From an uncultured Eubacteriales bacterium (GTDB lineage: Bacteria > Bacillota > Clostridia > Oscillospirales > CAG-382), in the NCBI GenBank assembly GCA_900548115.1, contig URJL01000063.1:1-8866 (forward strand): DNA of 8,866 nucleotides, in the 5' to 3' direction. Each line of letters begins with the position of its first letter. Position 1 is the first letter of the stretch. This document shows, one piece after another, positions 1-5,866 of this stretch. Below the pieces are notes generated by a model. It did not search any database, was not told the DNA's origin, and saw only the letters and a list, made by a program, of their open reading frames with translations. The position numbers and the translations under genes are program-made.

Positions 1-1
1 G

Positions 2-112
2 AAAGAAAATCCGAGTAGGATTTTCTTTGAAAAGTCCGAGAGGACTTTTTGTCGCGCTTGCGCGACATGTCCGCGTGAGCGGACATCTTCGAAAGCATAA
101 CTCCGTGTTATG
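2..112. repeat. Chain of five consecutive perfect hairpins
   Basis: Five inverted repeats follow each other with 0 to 9 nt between them. They are 2-12/18-28 (11 bp, loop GAGTA), 30-37/42-49 (8 bp, loop GAGA), 51-57/60-66 (7 bp), 67-74/79-86 (8 bp, loop GTGA) and 96-101/107-112 (6 bp). The stems differ in sequence, so this is not a direct repeat but a string of unrelated palindromes. The second has an A-run on the left and TTTTT at 46-50, so it could act as a weak two-way terminator for a gene left of the window. No reading frame here looks coding. Confidence 0.85.
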
Positions 113-148
113 TCGGTGGAATTTTGATGCACAATGAAGCCTTCCCCA

Positions 149-219
149 CTTGACCGAAGGTCACAGTGGAACTTGAATCGAAGATCACAGTGCAACTTGA
201 ACCGTAGGTCACAGTGGCG
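149..219. repeat. 24-bp tandem repeat, three units
   Basis: Units lie at 149-171 (23 bp), 172-195 and 196-219, each starting CTTGA and containing TCACAGTG. The centre of each unit is a small palindrome: ACCGAAGGT, ATCGAAGAT, ACCGTAGGT. In unit 2 the C-G pair of the stem has become T-A on both sides, so pairing is preserved. CACAGTG is itself a short palindrome. The array sits between CCTTCCCC (141-148) and GAGGGAAAGG (221-230), the arms of a larger imperfect stem. A minus-strand reading of the array gives an eight-residue protein repeat, but no start site or recognisable protein supports coding. Confidence 0.8.
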
Positions 220-233
220 CGAGGGAAAGGTGT

Positions 234-251
234 CACATCACAAGTGATGTG
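234..251. repeat. Perfect hairpin CACATCAC/GTGATGTG
   Basis: An 8-bp perfect inverted repeat with a 2-nt AA centre (234-241 and 244-251). It occupies the same relative place as the hairpin at 1532-1548 in the related block near 1490, although the stem sequence differs. Confidence 0.75.
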
Positions 252-282
252 GGAGAAATTTTGCCTGCGGCAAAATATTCCC
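251..282. repeat. Hairpin ATTTTGCC-TGC-GGCAAAAT
   Basis: The core is an 8-bp perfect stem (258-265 and 269-276) with loop TGC. GGGA at 251-254 and TCCC at 279-282 extend it across a small internal loop. No T-run follows, so it is not a standard intrinsic terminator. Confidence 0.7.
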
Positions 283-319
283 GTGCGCCCACGCAAAGCT
301 CCGCCGCCAAATAGTCGAA

Positions 320-325
320 TATAAT
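320..325 (+). promoter_or_regulatory. Candidate -10 box (TATAAT) for rnhB
   Basis: A perfect TATAAT lies 36 nt before the chosen rnhB start. No good TTGACA-like box is seen 16 to 18 nt upstream, so promoter activity is uncertain. If it is used, transcription would start near 332 with a leader of about 30 nt, and rnhB would be separated from whatever precedes the hairpin array. Confidence 0.35.
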
Positions 326-360
326 TGAAGAAAGCCGAAGGAGAAAGGAAGGCGAAAAGC

Positions 361-996
361 ATGAAAAAAAGCACATCCGCGCCGACAGCCCTTACCTTTG
401 CCTATGAGGACTCCTTTGCGCCGCGCGTTGTTTGCGGAACCGACGAAGCGGGGCGCGGACCGCTGGCGGGGCGGGTTTATGCGGCGGCGGTAATTTTGCC
501 CGAAGAAATCCGCTTCGCACCGTTTATCGCGGCGCTGAACGATTCCAAGAAACTGTCCGCCAAGCGTCGGGAGGCGTTAGCCGAAGAGATCAAACGATCC
601 GTTCCGTATGCCATCGCTTTTTCCGAGGTTGAAGAGATCGAATCGCTGAACATTCTCGAAGCGTCGCTTCTTGCCATGCGCCGCGCGATCGCGGCTCTGC
701 CGACCGCACCCGACGTGGTGCTGGTCGACGGCAACATCGAGCGGGATTTTCCGCTTGAAGCGCACGCAATCATCGGCGGGGACGGCATTTCGCCGTCGAT
801 CGCGGCGGCGTCTATCCTTGCCAAAACCGAGCGGGATCGCTATTGTGTCGAGGTTTTGGACGCGCTTTATCCCGATTACGGCTTTGCCGTTCACAAGGGC
901 TACGGCACAAAAGCACATTACGAAGCCCTGCGCGCACACGGCGCGACAGACGCGCACCGCATGAGCTTTTTAAGGAAGTTTTACGGGGCAAAATAA
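361..996 (+). CDS. rnhB: Ribonuclease HII
   Basis: RNase HII is a cytoplasmic endonuclease that cuts the RNA strand of RNA-DNA hybrids and starts removal of ribonucleotides misincorporated into DNA. The 211-residue product has the family landmarks in order: GTDEAGRGPLAG (D28, E29), NDSKKLS (60-66), VDGN (D123), SPSIAAASILAK (144-155) followed by RDR (D159), and HKGYGTKAHYEAL (178-190). D28, E29, D123 and D159 match the four acidic metal-binding residues. The length is normal for the family. ATG 361 is preferred because AAAGGAAGG (344-352) sits 8 nt upstream; an in-frame TTG at 325 overlaps a TATAAT box and lacks a good ribosome site. The next gene starts 19 nt after the stop, an arrangement common for rnhB. 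Confidence 0.97.
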   Translation: MKKSTSAPTALTFAYEDSFAPRVVCGTDEAGRGPLAGRVYAAAVILPEEIRFAPFIAALNDSKKLSAKRREALAEEIKRSVPYAIAFSEVEEIESLNILEASLLAMRRAIAALPTAPDVVLVDGNIERDFPLEAHAIIGGDGISPSIAAASILAKTERDRYCVEVLDALYPDYGFAVHKGYGTKAHYEALRAHGATDAHRMSFLRKFYGAK

Positions 997-1015
997 AATT
1001 TCGGACGGTGAAAAA

Positions 1016-1381
1016 ATGAGCGAAAACAGACGGGCAAAAGGAGCGAGCGGCGAACAGATCGCCGCCGATTTTCTCTGCCGCAAGGGATATACCGTTTTGT
1101 GCCGCAATTTTACCGTTCGGGGCGGAGAACTGGACATCGTCGCGCTTTGCGGCGATTTTTTGTGCTTTGTCGAGGTAAAAACGCGGGAAAACACCCGTTT
1201 CGGCACGGGATGCGAAGCGGTCGACGCGCGAAAGATCGCCCGTCTCACCTGCGCCGCCGAGCGTTTTTTGTACGATCACCGCGACGACGCGGCGCTCAGG
1301 GACAAAACGATACGGTTTGATGTAATCGAGATCTGTATGCAGTCGCGCACGATCCGCCACATAAAAGGCATCGACCTGTAA
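1016..1381 (+). CDS. yraN: UPF0102 / YraN family predicted nuclease
   Basis: A 121-residue protein of the YraN (UPF0102) family, a small cytoplasmic protein with a restriction-endonuclease-like fold; its cellular role is not settled, though a part in DNA processing is usually supposed. Visible family features are GASGEQIAADFL (9-20), GYTVLCRNF (24-32), the nuclease-like pair GGELDIVA (36-43, with E38 and D40) and FVEVKTR (51-57, with E53 and K55), then EAVDARKIARL (67-77) and FDVIEI near the end. E38/D40/E53/K55 form a PD-(D/E)XK-like active site. The start has only a weak ribosome site (GGACGGTG, 1003-1010) and lies 19 nt after rnhB, so it is probably cotranscribed with it. The hairpin repeat begins 2 nt after the TAA. 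Confidence 0.95.
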   Translation: MSENRRAKGASGEQIAADFLCRKGYTVLCRNFTVRGGELDIVALCGDFLCFVEVKTRENTRFGTGCEAVDARKIARLTCAAERFLYDHRDDAALRDKTIRFDVIEICMQSRTIRHIKGIDL

Positions 1382-1383
1382 CC

Positions 1384-1488
1384 CCCCTGCGGGGAGCAGT
1401 TGCCGCGCCTAACGGCGGGTATTCCCGCGAAGCTTGCATTCCGATGGTCGGAATGCAGCTTCGCCCTACCCTTGTTATGCGGACATAA
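1384..1488 (+). repeat. Hairpin-rich repeat, copy 1 (plus orientation)
   Basis: Begins 2 nt after the yraN stop. In order it holds CCCC-TGC-GGGG (1384-1394), AGCAGTTGCCG, CGCC-TAAC-GGCG, and a long stem at 1427-1464. That stem is 7 bp, one bulged T at 1434, then 10 bp (TGCATTCCGA/TCGGAATGCA) around loop TGG. CCTACCC follows, then TTATG-CGGA-CATAA (1475-1488). The same order is seen at 8506-8590 and, reversed, at 1704-1802. No T-run follows the stems. Confidence 0.85.
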
Positions 1489-1549
1489 GATTTTGATCCA
1501 ACCGAGCCTTCCCCTCGAGGGAAAGGCTCATTGCGCATCTAATGCGCAT
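1489..1549. repeat. Second hairpin block, collinear with 92-251
   Basis: ATTTTGAT at 1490-1497 is followed by an imperfect stem of 13 pairs at 1504-1529 (GAGCCTTCCCCTC against GAGGGAAAGGCTC, one mismatch) and then TGCGCAT-CTA-ATGCGCA (1532-1548). The order matches 92-251: a CATAA/TTATG hairpin, ATTTTGAT, AGCCTTCCCC, GAGGGAAAGG, then another hairpin. There the stem is opened by the 24-bp tandem repeat. Confidence 0.7.
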
Positions 1550-1580
1550 CTGAATTCTAAGTTAACATAACATGGGTGGT

Positions 1581-1600
1581 GTGAAATTGAATTCCGACCA
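1581..1600 (-). repeat. Truncated repeat copy (one hairpin arm)
   Basis: GTGAAATTGAATTCCG plus ACCA matches one arm and part of the loop of the long stems at 1628-1664 and 1729-1765, but the second arm is missing. Position 1601 switches directly to AGGCATGCC, the sequence that begins each of the two full units. It reads as the minus-strand orientation of the 1384 and 8506 copies. Confidence 0.75.
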
Positions 1601-1601
1601 T

Positions 1602-1802
1602 AGGCATGCCAACATAACCGGGATAATGTGAAATTGAATTCCGACCACCGGAATTCTATTTCACGGCAATACTCGCCGTTAGGCGCGGCAAACGCTCGCC
1701 GTTAGGCATGCCAACATAACCGGATAATGTGAAATTGAATTCCGACCACCGGAATTCTATTTCACGGCAACGCTCCCCGCAGGGGCGGCAAACGCTCGCC
1801 GC
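1602..1802 (-). repeat. ~101-bp tandem duplication of the hairpin repeat
   Basis: Two head-to-tail units, 1602-1703 and 1704-1802, both starting AGGCATGCCAACATAACCGG. Each has a 16-position stem GTGAAATTGAATTCCG/CGGAATTCTATTTCAC with one internal mismatch and loop ACCAC (1628-1664 and 1729-1765). Two small hairpins follow in each unit. In unit 1 they are CGCC-GTTA-GGCG (1674-1685) and GCC-GTTA-GGC (1699-1707). In unit 2 they are CCCC-GCA-GGGG (1775-1785) and CGCC-GCA-GGCG (1797-1807). The differences between units fall on both sides of the stems. Read on the minus strand, the order matches the plus-strand copies at 1384 and 8506. Confidence 0.9.
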
Positions 1803-1857
1803 AGGCGTGTTCATAAATTGTGTAAGAAAAAAACAGGTGACTTTCACATAAGCTCCA

Positions 1858-1885
1858 TTGCCGTGACACATCGGCATGGGATAAT
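1858..1885 (+). promoter_or_regulatory. Candidate promoter TTGCCG-N16-GATAAT
   Basis: A four-of-six -35 box (1858-1863) and a five-of-six -10 box (1880-1885) with a 16-nt spacer. Transcription would begin near 1892 and give a leader of about 140 nt ahead of the adaptor gene. Caution: GGATAATGTG also occurs inside the repeat units at 1621-1630 and 1722-1731, so the -10-like sequence may be repeat-derived. Confidence 0.35.
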
Positions 1886-1902
1886 GTCACCGTGTTAAAA
1901 GG

Positions 1903-1949
1903 ACGGCTCGGAGTCGTGGCGGGAACGAGTAGACAAAGCGCCGTTTTTT
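1903..1949 (+). promoter_or_regulatory. Possible structured leader ending in a T-run
   Basis: ACGGC (1903-1907) can pair with GCCGT (1940-1944), and CTCG (1907-1910) can alternatively pair with CGAG (1926-1929). Six Ts follow at 1944-1949, so the shape is terminator-like though the closing stem is short. The segment at 1913-1933, GTCGTGGCGGG then AACGAGTAGAC, resembles the 5' start of T-box leaders (GATG...GGGA...AGTA). No specifier region or T-box proper follows, so at most it is a fragment. Confidence 0.25.
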
Positions 1950-1958
1950 ACCGTGCGT

Positions 1959-1988
1959 TTGTATACCGAACGTTATATATCATATGTT
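1959..1988 (+). promoter_or_regulatory. AT-rich promoter-like stretch before the export operon
   Basis: TTGTAT (1959-1964) and TATGTT (1983-1988) are 18 nt apart in a short AT-rich patch, a clear change from the surrounding GC-rich DNA. GTATA (1961-1965) and TATAC (1988-1992) form an inverted pair across it, which might be an operator. Matches to consensus boxes are poor. Confidence 0.25.
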
Positions 1989-2032
1989 ATACAAAATCTT
2001 TTCAAAATTCATAAGGTTCGGAGGTTTCATTC

Positions 2033-3772
2033 ATGAACGAAACAACAAAAGAAAAAAAGCCGAAGACGGGAAAAAAGAAGGGAAAGAAAAAAATCGTTTT
2101 GATCCTCGTTCTCGTTCTTGCCGTGCTGATCGTCGGCGGACTTATCCTCATGCCGAAAAAAGCGGCGGTAAGCGGCGGAAGCACGGTCTATTCGCTTGCC
2201 CCCGTCGAGCGCCGCAATATCACGGCGTCGCTTTCGGGTACGGGGACGCTTGCACCGACCGATTATCACAACATCACCGCCACCGTCACGGGCGATATTC
2301 TGAGCGCCGATTTTGAGGAGATGGACGAGGTGCGGAAGGACGACGTTCTTTATGTGATCGATTCGTCCGACCTTGAAGACAATATCGACGACGCACAAAG
2401 GGATTACAACGACGCGCTGAAGGATTACAACGATGCGCTCGACGATTACAACGATTTGAAGATCAAATCCGACGCGGTCGGAACGATTTACGATCTGTAC
2501 GTCGAAGAGGGCGACACCGTTCAGAACGGTATGCAGATCGCCCGCATCGTCGACAGCGACACCATGCTGTTAAAGATTCCGTTTTTCTCGGACAACGCGG
2601 ATAAAATGCGCGTCGGCAACGCGGCAAGCGTTACCTTCGGCGACACGGGCGAGGTGCTGACCGGTTCGGTCTCCGAGCTTTCGCTTCTGACGACCGTCGG
2701 CTCGACGGGCGCGGGAATCCGCGAGGTTACGATCGCCGTCAAGAACCCCGGCGGCATTACGCAGGGAAGAGAAGCGTATGCGTCGGTCTCGGCAAGCGAC
2801 GGCAACGTCTATACCTGCTCGGACAGCGGAAAATTCGATTATAACGAAGACAAGACCGTGACCGCGAAGGCGATGGGCGATATCGATGTTTTGTATGTGA
2901 AAGAGGGCGACCGCGTTTCGGTCGGAACGCTTCTTGCCTCCTGTTCGTCCGAAACGCTCGACAAACAGGTCGAACAGCTGAAAAAAAGCTGTGACAGTCA
3001 GAAAAAGCGCCTCGACAAGCTGATCGACAACCGCGAGGATTACATAATCAAAGCGCCCATCTCGGGCACGATCGTGCAGAAGAATTACAAGGCGCTCGAC
3101 ACCATCGGTTCAAGCTCGATGTCCTCGACCACGACGCTTGCGCTGATTTACGACATGTCGAAGCTTGAGTTCGACATGAACATCGACGAGCTTGACCTTT
3201 CGCAGATCAAGGTCGGACAGTCGGTTCGCGTGACCTCCGATTCGGTAACGGGCAAAGAATTTACGGGCGTCGTTACCAAAAAAAGCATTGTCGGCACGAC
3301 CTCGAACGGCACGACCACTTATCCCGTCACCGTAGAATTGGACGGCAACGATACGCTTTTGCCCGGCATGAACGTCAACGCCGAGATCATCACCGAGAAC
3401 GCCGAAAACATTCTCACCGTCCCGCTTACCGCCGTTGACCGTGGCAACCGCGTCAAGGTTTATAAGGGCACGGAGACCGCGCTTTCCGACGCGACGACCG
3501 CTCCCGAATACGAAACGGTCGAGGTCGAAACGGGTATCAGCGACGACAATTATATCGAGATCATAAGCGGTCTTAACGAAGGCGACGTGGTCGTCGTCGA
3601 AAAGACCAACGTCGCGGCAAAGAGCATTTACGACATGATGTACAGCGACGACATGGGCGCCGTGGATAACGGACCTCCTTCGGACGGCGGCGATTTTAAC
3701 GGTTCTCCCTCGGGCGGCGGGCAGCCCGGCGGCGGAGGCGGACCTTCGGGCGGCGGTCGTCCCGGAATGTAA
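2033..3772 (+). CDS. Membrane-fusion adaptor (HlyD/MacA/YknX type) of an ABC exporter
   Basis: A 579-residue adaptor expected to sit outside the cytoplasmic membrane and work with the ATPase and permease encoded next. Residues 1-20 are lysine-rich, and 21-40 form one hydrophobic membrane anchor. The body holds two adaptor units in a row. Unit 1 has a lipoyl half (78-110), a short helical hairpin (111-143), the second lipoyl half (146-175) and a barrel (about 176-256). Unit 2 repeats this: 274-305, helix 306-333, APISGTIVQKNYKALDTIG (341-359), barrel about 377-452, then a membrane-proximal domain to about 525. The tail (547-579) is rich in Gly, Pro and Ser. Bacillus YknX is near 380 residues, so the extra length comes from the duplication. 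The helical hairpins are too short to reach an outer-membrane channel, as expected in a monoderm. GGAGG (2020-2024) lies 8 nt before ATG 2033. Confidence 0.92.
   Translation: MNETTKEKKPKTGKKKGKKKIVLILVLVLAVLIVGGLILMPKKAAVSGGSTVYSLAPVERRNITASLSGTGTLAPTDYHNITATVTGDILSADFEEMDEVRKDDVLYVIDSSDLEDNIDDAQRDYNDALKDYNDALDDYNDLKIKSDAVGTIYDLYVEEGDTVQNGMQIARIVDSDTMLLKIPFFSDNADKMRVGNAASVTFGDTGEVLTGSVSELSLLTTVGSTGAGIREVTIAVKNPGGITQGREAYASVSASDGNVYTCSDSGKFDYNEDKTVTAKAMGDIDVLYVKEGDRVSVGTLLASCSSETLDKQVEQLKKSCDSQKKRLDKLIDNREDYIIKAPISGTIVQKNYKALDTIGSSSMSSTTTLALIYDMSKLEFDMNIDELDLSQIKVGQSVRVTSDSVTGKEFTGVVTKKSIVGTTSNGTTTYPVTVELDGNDTLLPGMNVNAEIITENAENILTVPLTAVDRGNRVKVYKGTETALSDATTAPEYETVEVETGISDDNYIEIISGLNEGDVVVVEKTNVAAKSIYDMMYSDDMGAVDNGPPSDGGDFNGSPSGGGQPGGGGGPSGGGRPGM
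2402..2461 (+). repeat. In-frame 21-bp tandem repeat in the adaptor helix
   Basis: Units at 2402-2422, 2423-2443 and a partial 2444-2461 begin GATTACAACGA and encode DYNDALK, DYNDALD, DYNDLK (residues 124-143). The seven-residue period suits a coiled-coil arm. Near-identical DNA suggests recent expansion by slippage. Confidence 0.85.
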
Positions 3773-3787
3773 CGGGGGAACGGCGTA

Positions 3788-4615
3788 ATGGAAGAGCTTA
3801 TCGTATTCCGTCATATTTATAAGATCTATCAAATGGGCGACACCGAGGTGCGCGCCGCCGACGATGTTTCCTTTACCGTCCGCAAGGGCGAATTCGTCGC
3901 CATCGTCGGACAATCGGGTTCGGGAAAATCGACCTGTATGAACATCATCGGCGCTCTGGATGTGCCGACAAGCGGTGAATACTTCCTTGACGGCATCGAT
4001 GTCAGCACCATGAACGACAACGAGCTTGCGGGCATTCGCAACAAGATGCTCGGCTTTATCTTTCAGCAATACAATCTGATCCCGAAGCTCACGGTTGCCG
4101 AAAACGTCGAGCTGCCGCTGATGTATGCGGGCATTTCGAAAGGAAAACGGCACAAAATGGCACTCGATTCGCTCGAGCGCGTGGGGCTTCGCGATAAAGC
4201 GAAAAATCTCCCCTCGCAGCTTTCGGGCGGTCAGCAGCAGCGCGTTTCGATCGCCCGCGCCCTTGCGGGCAGTCCTTCGGTCATTCTTGCCGACGAGCCG
4301 ACCGGCGCGCTCGACTCGCGCACGGGACGCGAGGTGCTGGCTTTTCTGCAGCAGCTGCACGCCGAGGGCAATACCATCGTGCTGATCACACACGACAACT
4401 CCATTGCCGTCAAGGCGGAACGCATTATCCGTCTTCAGGACGGAAAAGTTGTTTACGACGGTCCGTCGGATGTTCCCGAAGCGGTCGTCAATCCCGATAT
4501 CCCGCTCGAATTGCAAAAGAACGAAAAGAAAACGGGCGCGGATGCGGGAGAGGCTTCCGAACCCGAAAAGGAAGCAAAAAAGAACGAAAAGATAACCGAA
4601 GGGGGGAAGGCTTAA
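3788..4615 (+). CDS. ABC transporter ATPase (MacB/LolD/YknY type)
   Basis: A 275-residue cytoplasmic ATPase that powers the neighbouring permease. All expected motifs are intact: Walker A GQSGSGKST (41-49), Q-loop in FQQYNLIP (Q93), signature LSGGQQQR (145-152), Walker B VILADEP (165-171, with E170 catalytic), D-loop ALD (174-176) and H-loop H202. FIFQQYNLIPKLTVAENVELPLMY (91-113, core NLIPKLTVAENVELP) is typical of the MacB/LolD/FtsE branch. Residues 240-275 form a Lys/Glu-rich tail beyond the usual end near 230; its role is unknown and it is probably disordered. The gene starts 15 nt after the adaptor stop, with GGGGGAA (3774-3780) as ribosome site. The substrate cannot be read from the sequence. 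Confidence 0.96.
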   Translation: MEELIVFRHIYKIYQMGDTEVRAADDVSFTVRKGEFVAIVGQSGSGKSTCMNIIGALDVPTSGEYFLDGIDVSTMNDNELAGIRNKMLGFIFQQYNLIPKLTVAENVELPLMYAGISKGKRHKMALDSLERVGLRDKAKNLPSQLSGGQQQRVSIARALAGSPSVILADEPTGALDSRTGREVLAFLQQLHAEGNTIVLITHDNSIAVKAERIIRLQDGKVVYDGPSDVPEAVVNPDIPLELQKNEKKTGADAGEASEPEKEAKKNEKITEGGKA

Positions 4616-5800
4616 ATGGGAATCGCACAATCCTTTATGCTGGCGCTCAAAAGCCTTCTCAACAACAAAATGCGCGCTTTTCTTACCATGCTCGGCATTA
4701 TCATCGGCGTCGGCTCGGTCATTCTGATCATGAGCCTCGGCAACGGCATGACGATGCAGGTCAGCGAAACGTTTGAGAGTGCGGGCACCATGTCGGTCAG
4801 AGTCATGCTGATGGGACGCGGCTCGACCCGAAGCTTTTCGGTCGACGATATGTACGCCTTTGCCGACGAGCACGAGGACATTGTAAAAGCCATGACCCCG
4901 TCGGTATCGCTCGGCGTTTCGGTTCGCCCGAACGGCTGGAACGAAAACCTTACTTCCTCGGTTTCCGGTGTGGGCGAGGATTATCTGACCGTGAATTCCT
5001 ACGAGATCGGCAAAGGGCGCTTTCTTACCTACGCGGACATTGCCAACCGCAAAAAGGTCTGCTTTGTCGGCTCGTATCTTGACAGCCCCGCCGTTTATAA
5101 CGGCAAGGCGCTCGGCAACACCATTAAGATCAACGGCGATATTTACACGATCGTCGGCGTTTGTGACGAGATCACCGACAGCACCGACGAGGACGGCTCG
5201 GATAATTTCATCGTACTCCCCTATTCGATCGCCACAAGGCTTGCGCGAAACGCTTCGATCGACAGCTTTACCCTTCTTGCCACGGGCGAGGACGCCGTCC
5301 AGACGCTGAAACAGGAGATCACAAACCGCCTTTACGAGGTTTATGAGGACGAGGACGCCTATAACGTAATCGCGCTTGCCGACATGCTCGACATGGTAAA
5401 CGAGGTCATGGGCACGATGGTGGTCGTCATTGCGTGCATTGCCGGCATTTCGCTTTTGGTCGGCGGTATCGGCATTATGAACATCATGCTCGTATCGGTC
5501 ACCGAGAGAACCCGCGAGATCGGTATCCGTAAGGCGCTGGGGGCAAAACGGCGCGACATTCGGCTGCAATTTGTCATCGAAGCCATGACGACGAGCTTGC
5601 TCGGCGGCGTTTTGGGTATTTTGTTCGGAACGGGCGGTGCGCAGGCCGTCGGACCGCTGCTGGATCTCAAAGCCGTGCCCTCGGTAAGCTCGATTGTCTT
5701 TGCCGTCGGCATATCGGTCGGAATCGGCGTTTTGTTCGGCTATCTTCCCGCCAACAAAGCGGCAAAGCTCAATCCGATCGACGCTTTGCGGTATGAATGA
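4616..5800 (+). CDS. MacB/FtsX-type ABC permease
   Basis: A 394-residue membrane protein of the MacB/YknZ family. Its layout is classic: membrane segment 1 at about 22-42, a large outside domain at 45-262, then segments 2 (265-290), 3 (318-344) and 4 (357-378). The hallmark cytoplasmic stretch VSVTERTREIGIRKALGA (293-310) and the ending NPIDALRYE (386-394) are present. This family does not use a normal transmembrane channel; it couples ATPase movement to the outside domain. TAA of the ATPase is followed at once by this ATG, and GGGGGGAAGG (4601-4610) sits 5 nt upstream, so translation is likely coupled. Together with the adaptor it forms one export system. In Bacillus the YknWXYZ system protects against the SDP toxin; whether this one does is unknown. 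Confidence 0.95.
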   Translation: MGIAQSFMLALKSLLNNKMRAFLTMLGIIIGVGSVILIMSLGNGMTMQVSETFESAGTMSVRVMLMGRGSTRSFSVDDMYAFADEHEDIVKAMTPSVSLGVSVRPNGWNENLTSSVSGVGEDYLTVNSYEIGKGRFLTYADIANRKKVCFVGSYLDSPAVYNGKALGNTIKINGDIYTIVGVCDEITDSTDEDGSDNFIVLPYSIATRLARNASIDSFTLLATGEDAVQTLKQEITNRLYEVYEDEDAYNVIALADMLDMVNEVMGTMVVVIACIAGISLLVGGIGIMNIMLVSVTERTREIGIRKALGAKRRDIRLQFVIEAMTTSLLGGVLGILFGTGGAQAVGPLLDLKAVPSVSSIVFAVGISVGIGVLFGYLPANKAAKLNPIDALRYE

Positions 5801-5866
5801 TCCGCTTTCGAATGTGCTTTTTCGAAGCTATATTTTCCATCTTACTTTGAAAGGATCGAACCTCTC

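Noticed and set aside
149..219. CRISPR array
   Set aside because: Repeats are directly joined with no unique spacers of 30-40 bp, and there are no cas genes in view.
325..360. TTG start for rnhB giving 12 more residues
   Set aside because: The TTG overlaps a TATAAT box, the extra residues are outside the conserved family region, and ATG 361 has the better ribosome site.
108..374. An 88-codon minus-strand frame with an eight-residue repeat
   Set aside because: The protein repeat is just the 24-bp DNA repeat read in frame; it overlaps the rnhB start and its beginning lies inside that gene.
1504..1529. Intrinsic terminator for rnhB-yraN
   Set aside because: The stem is good but no T-run follows it; it is better explained as part of the repeat block.
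1984..2316. A plus-strand 110-codon frame before and overlapping the adaptor gene
   Set aside because: It runs out of frame through the adaptor, and GGAGG at 2020-2024 points to ATG 2033, not ATG 1984.
3110..5569. An 819-codon open frame on the minus strand
   Set aside because: It lies opposite three clear genes and is in the mirror frame kept open by their codon bias; the translation has no recognisable domain and is rich in His, Asp and Arg typical of antisense readings.
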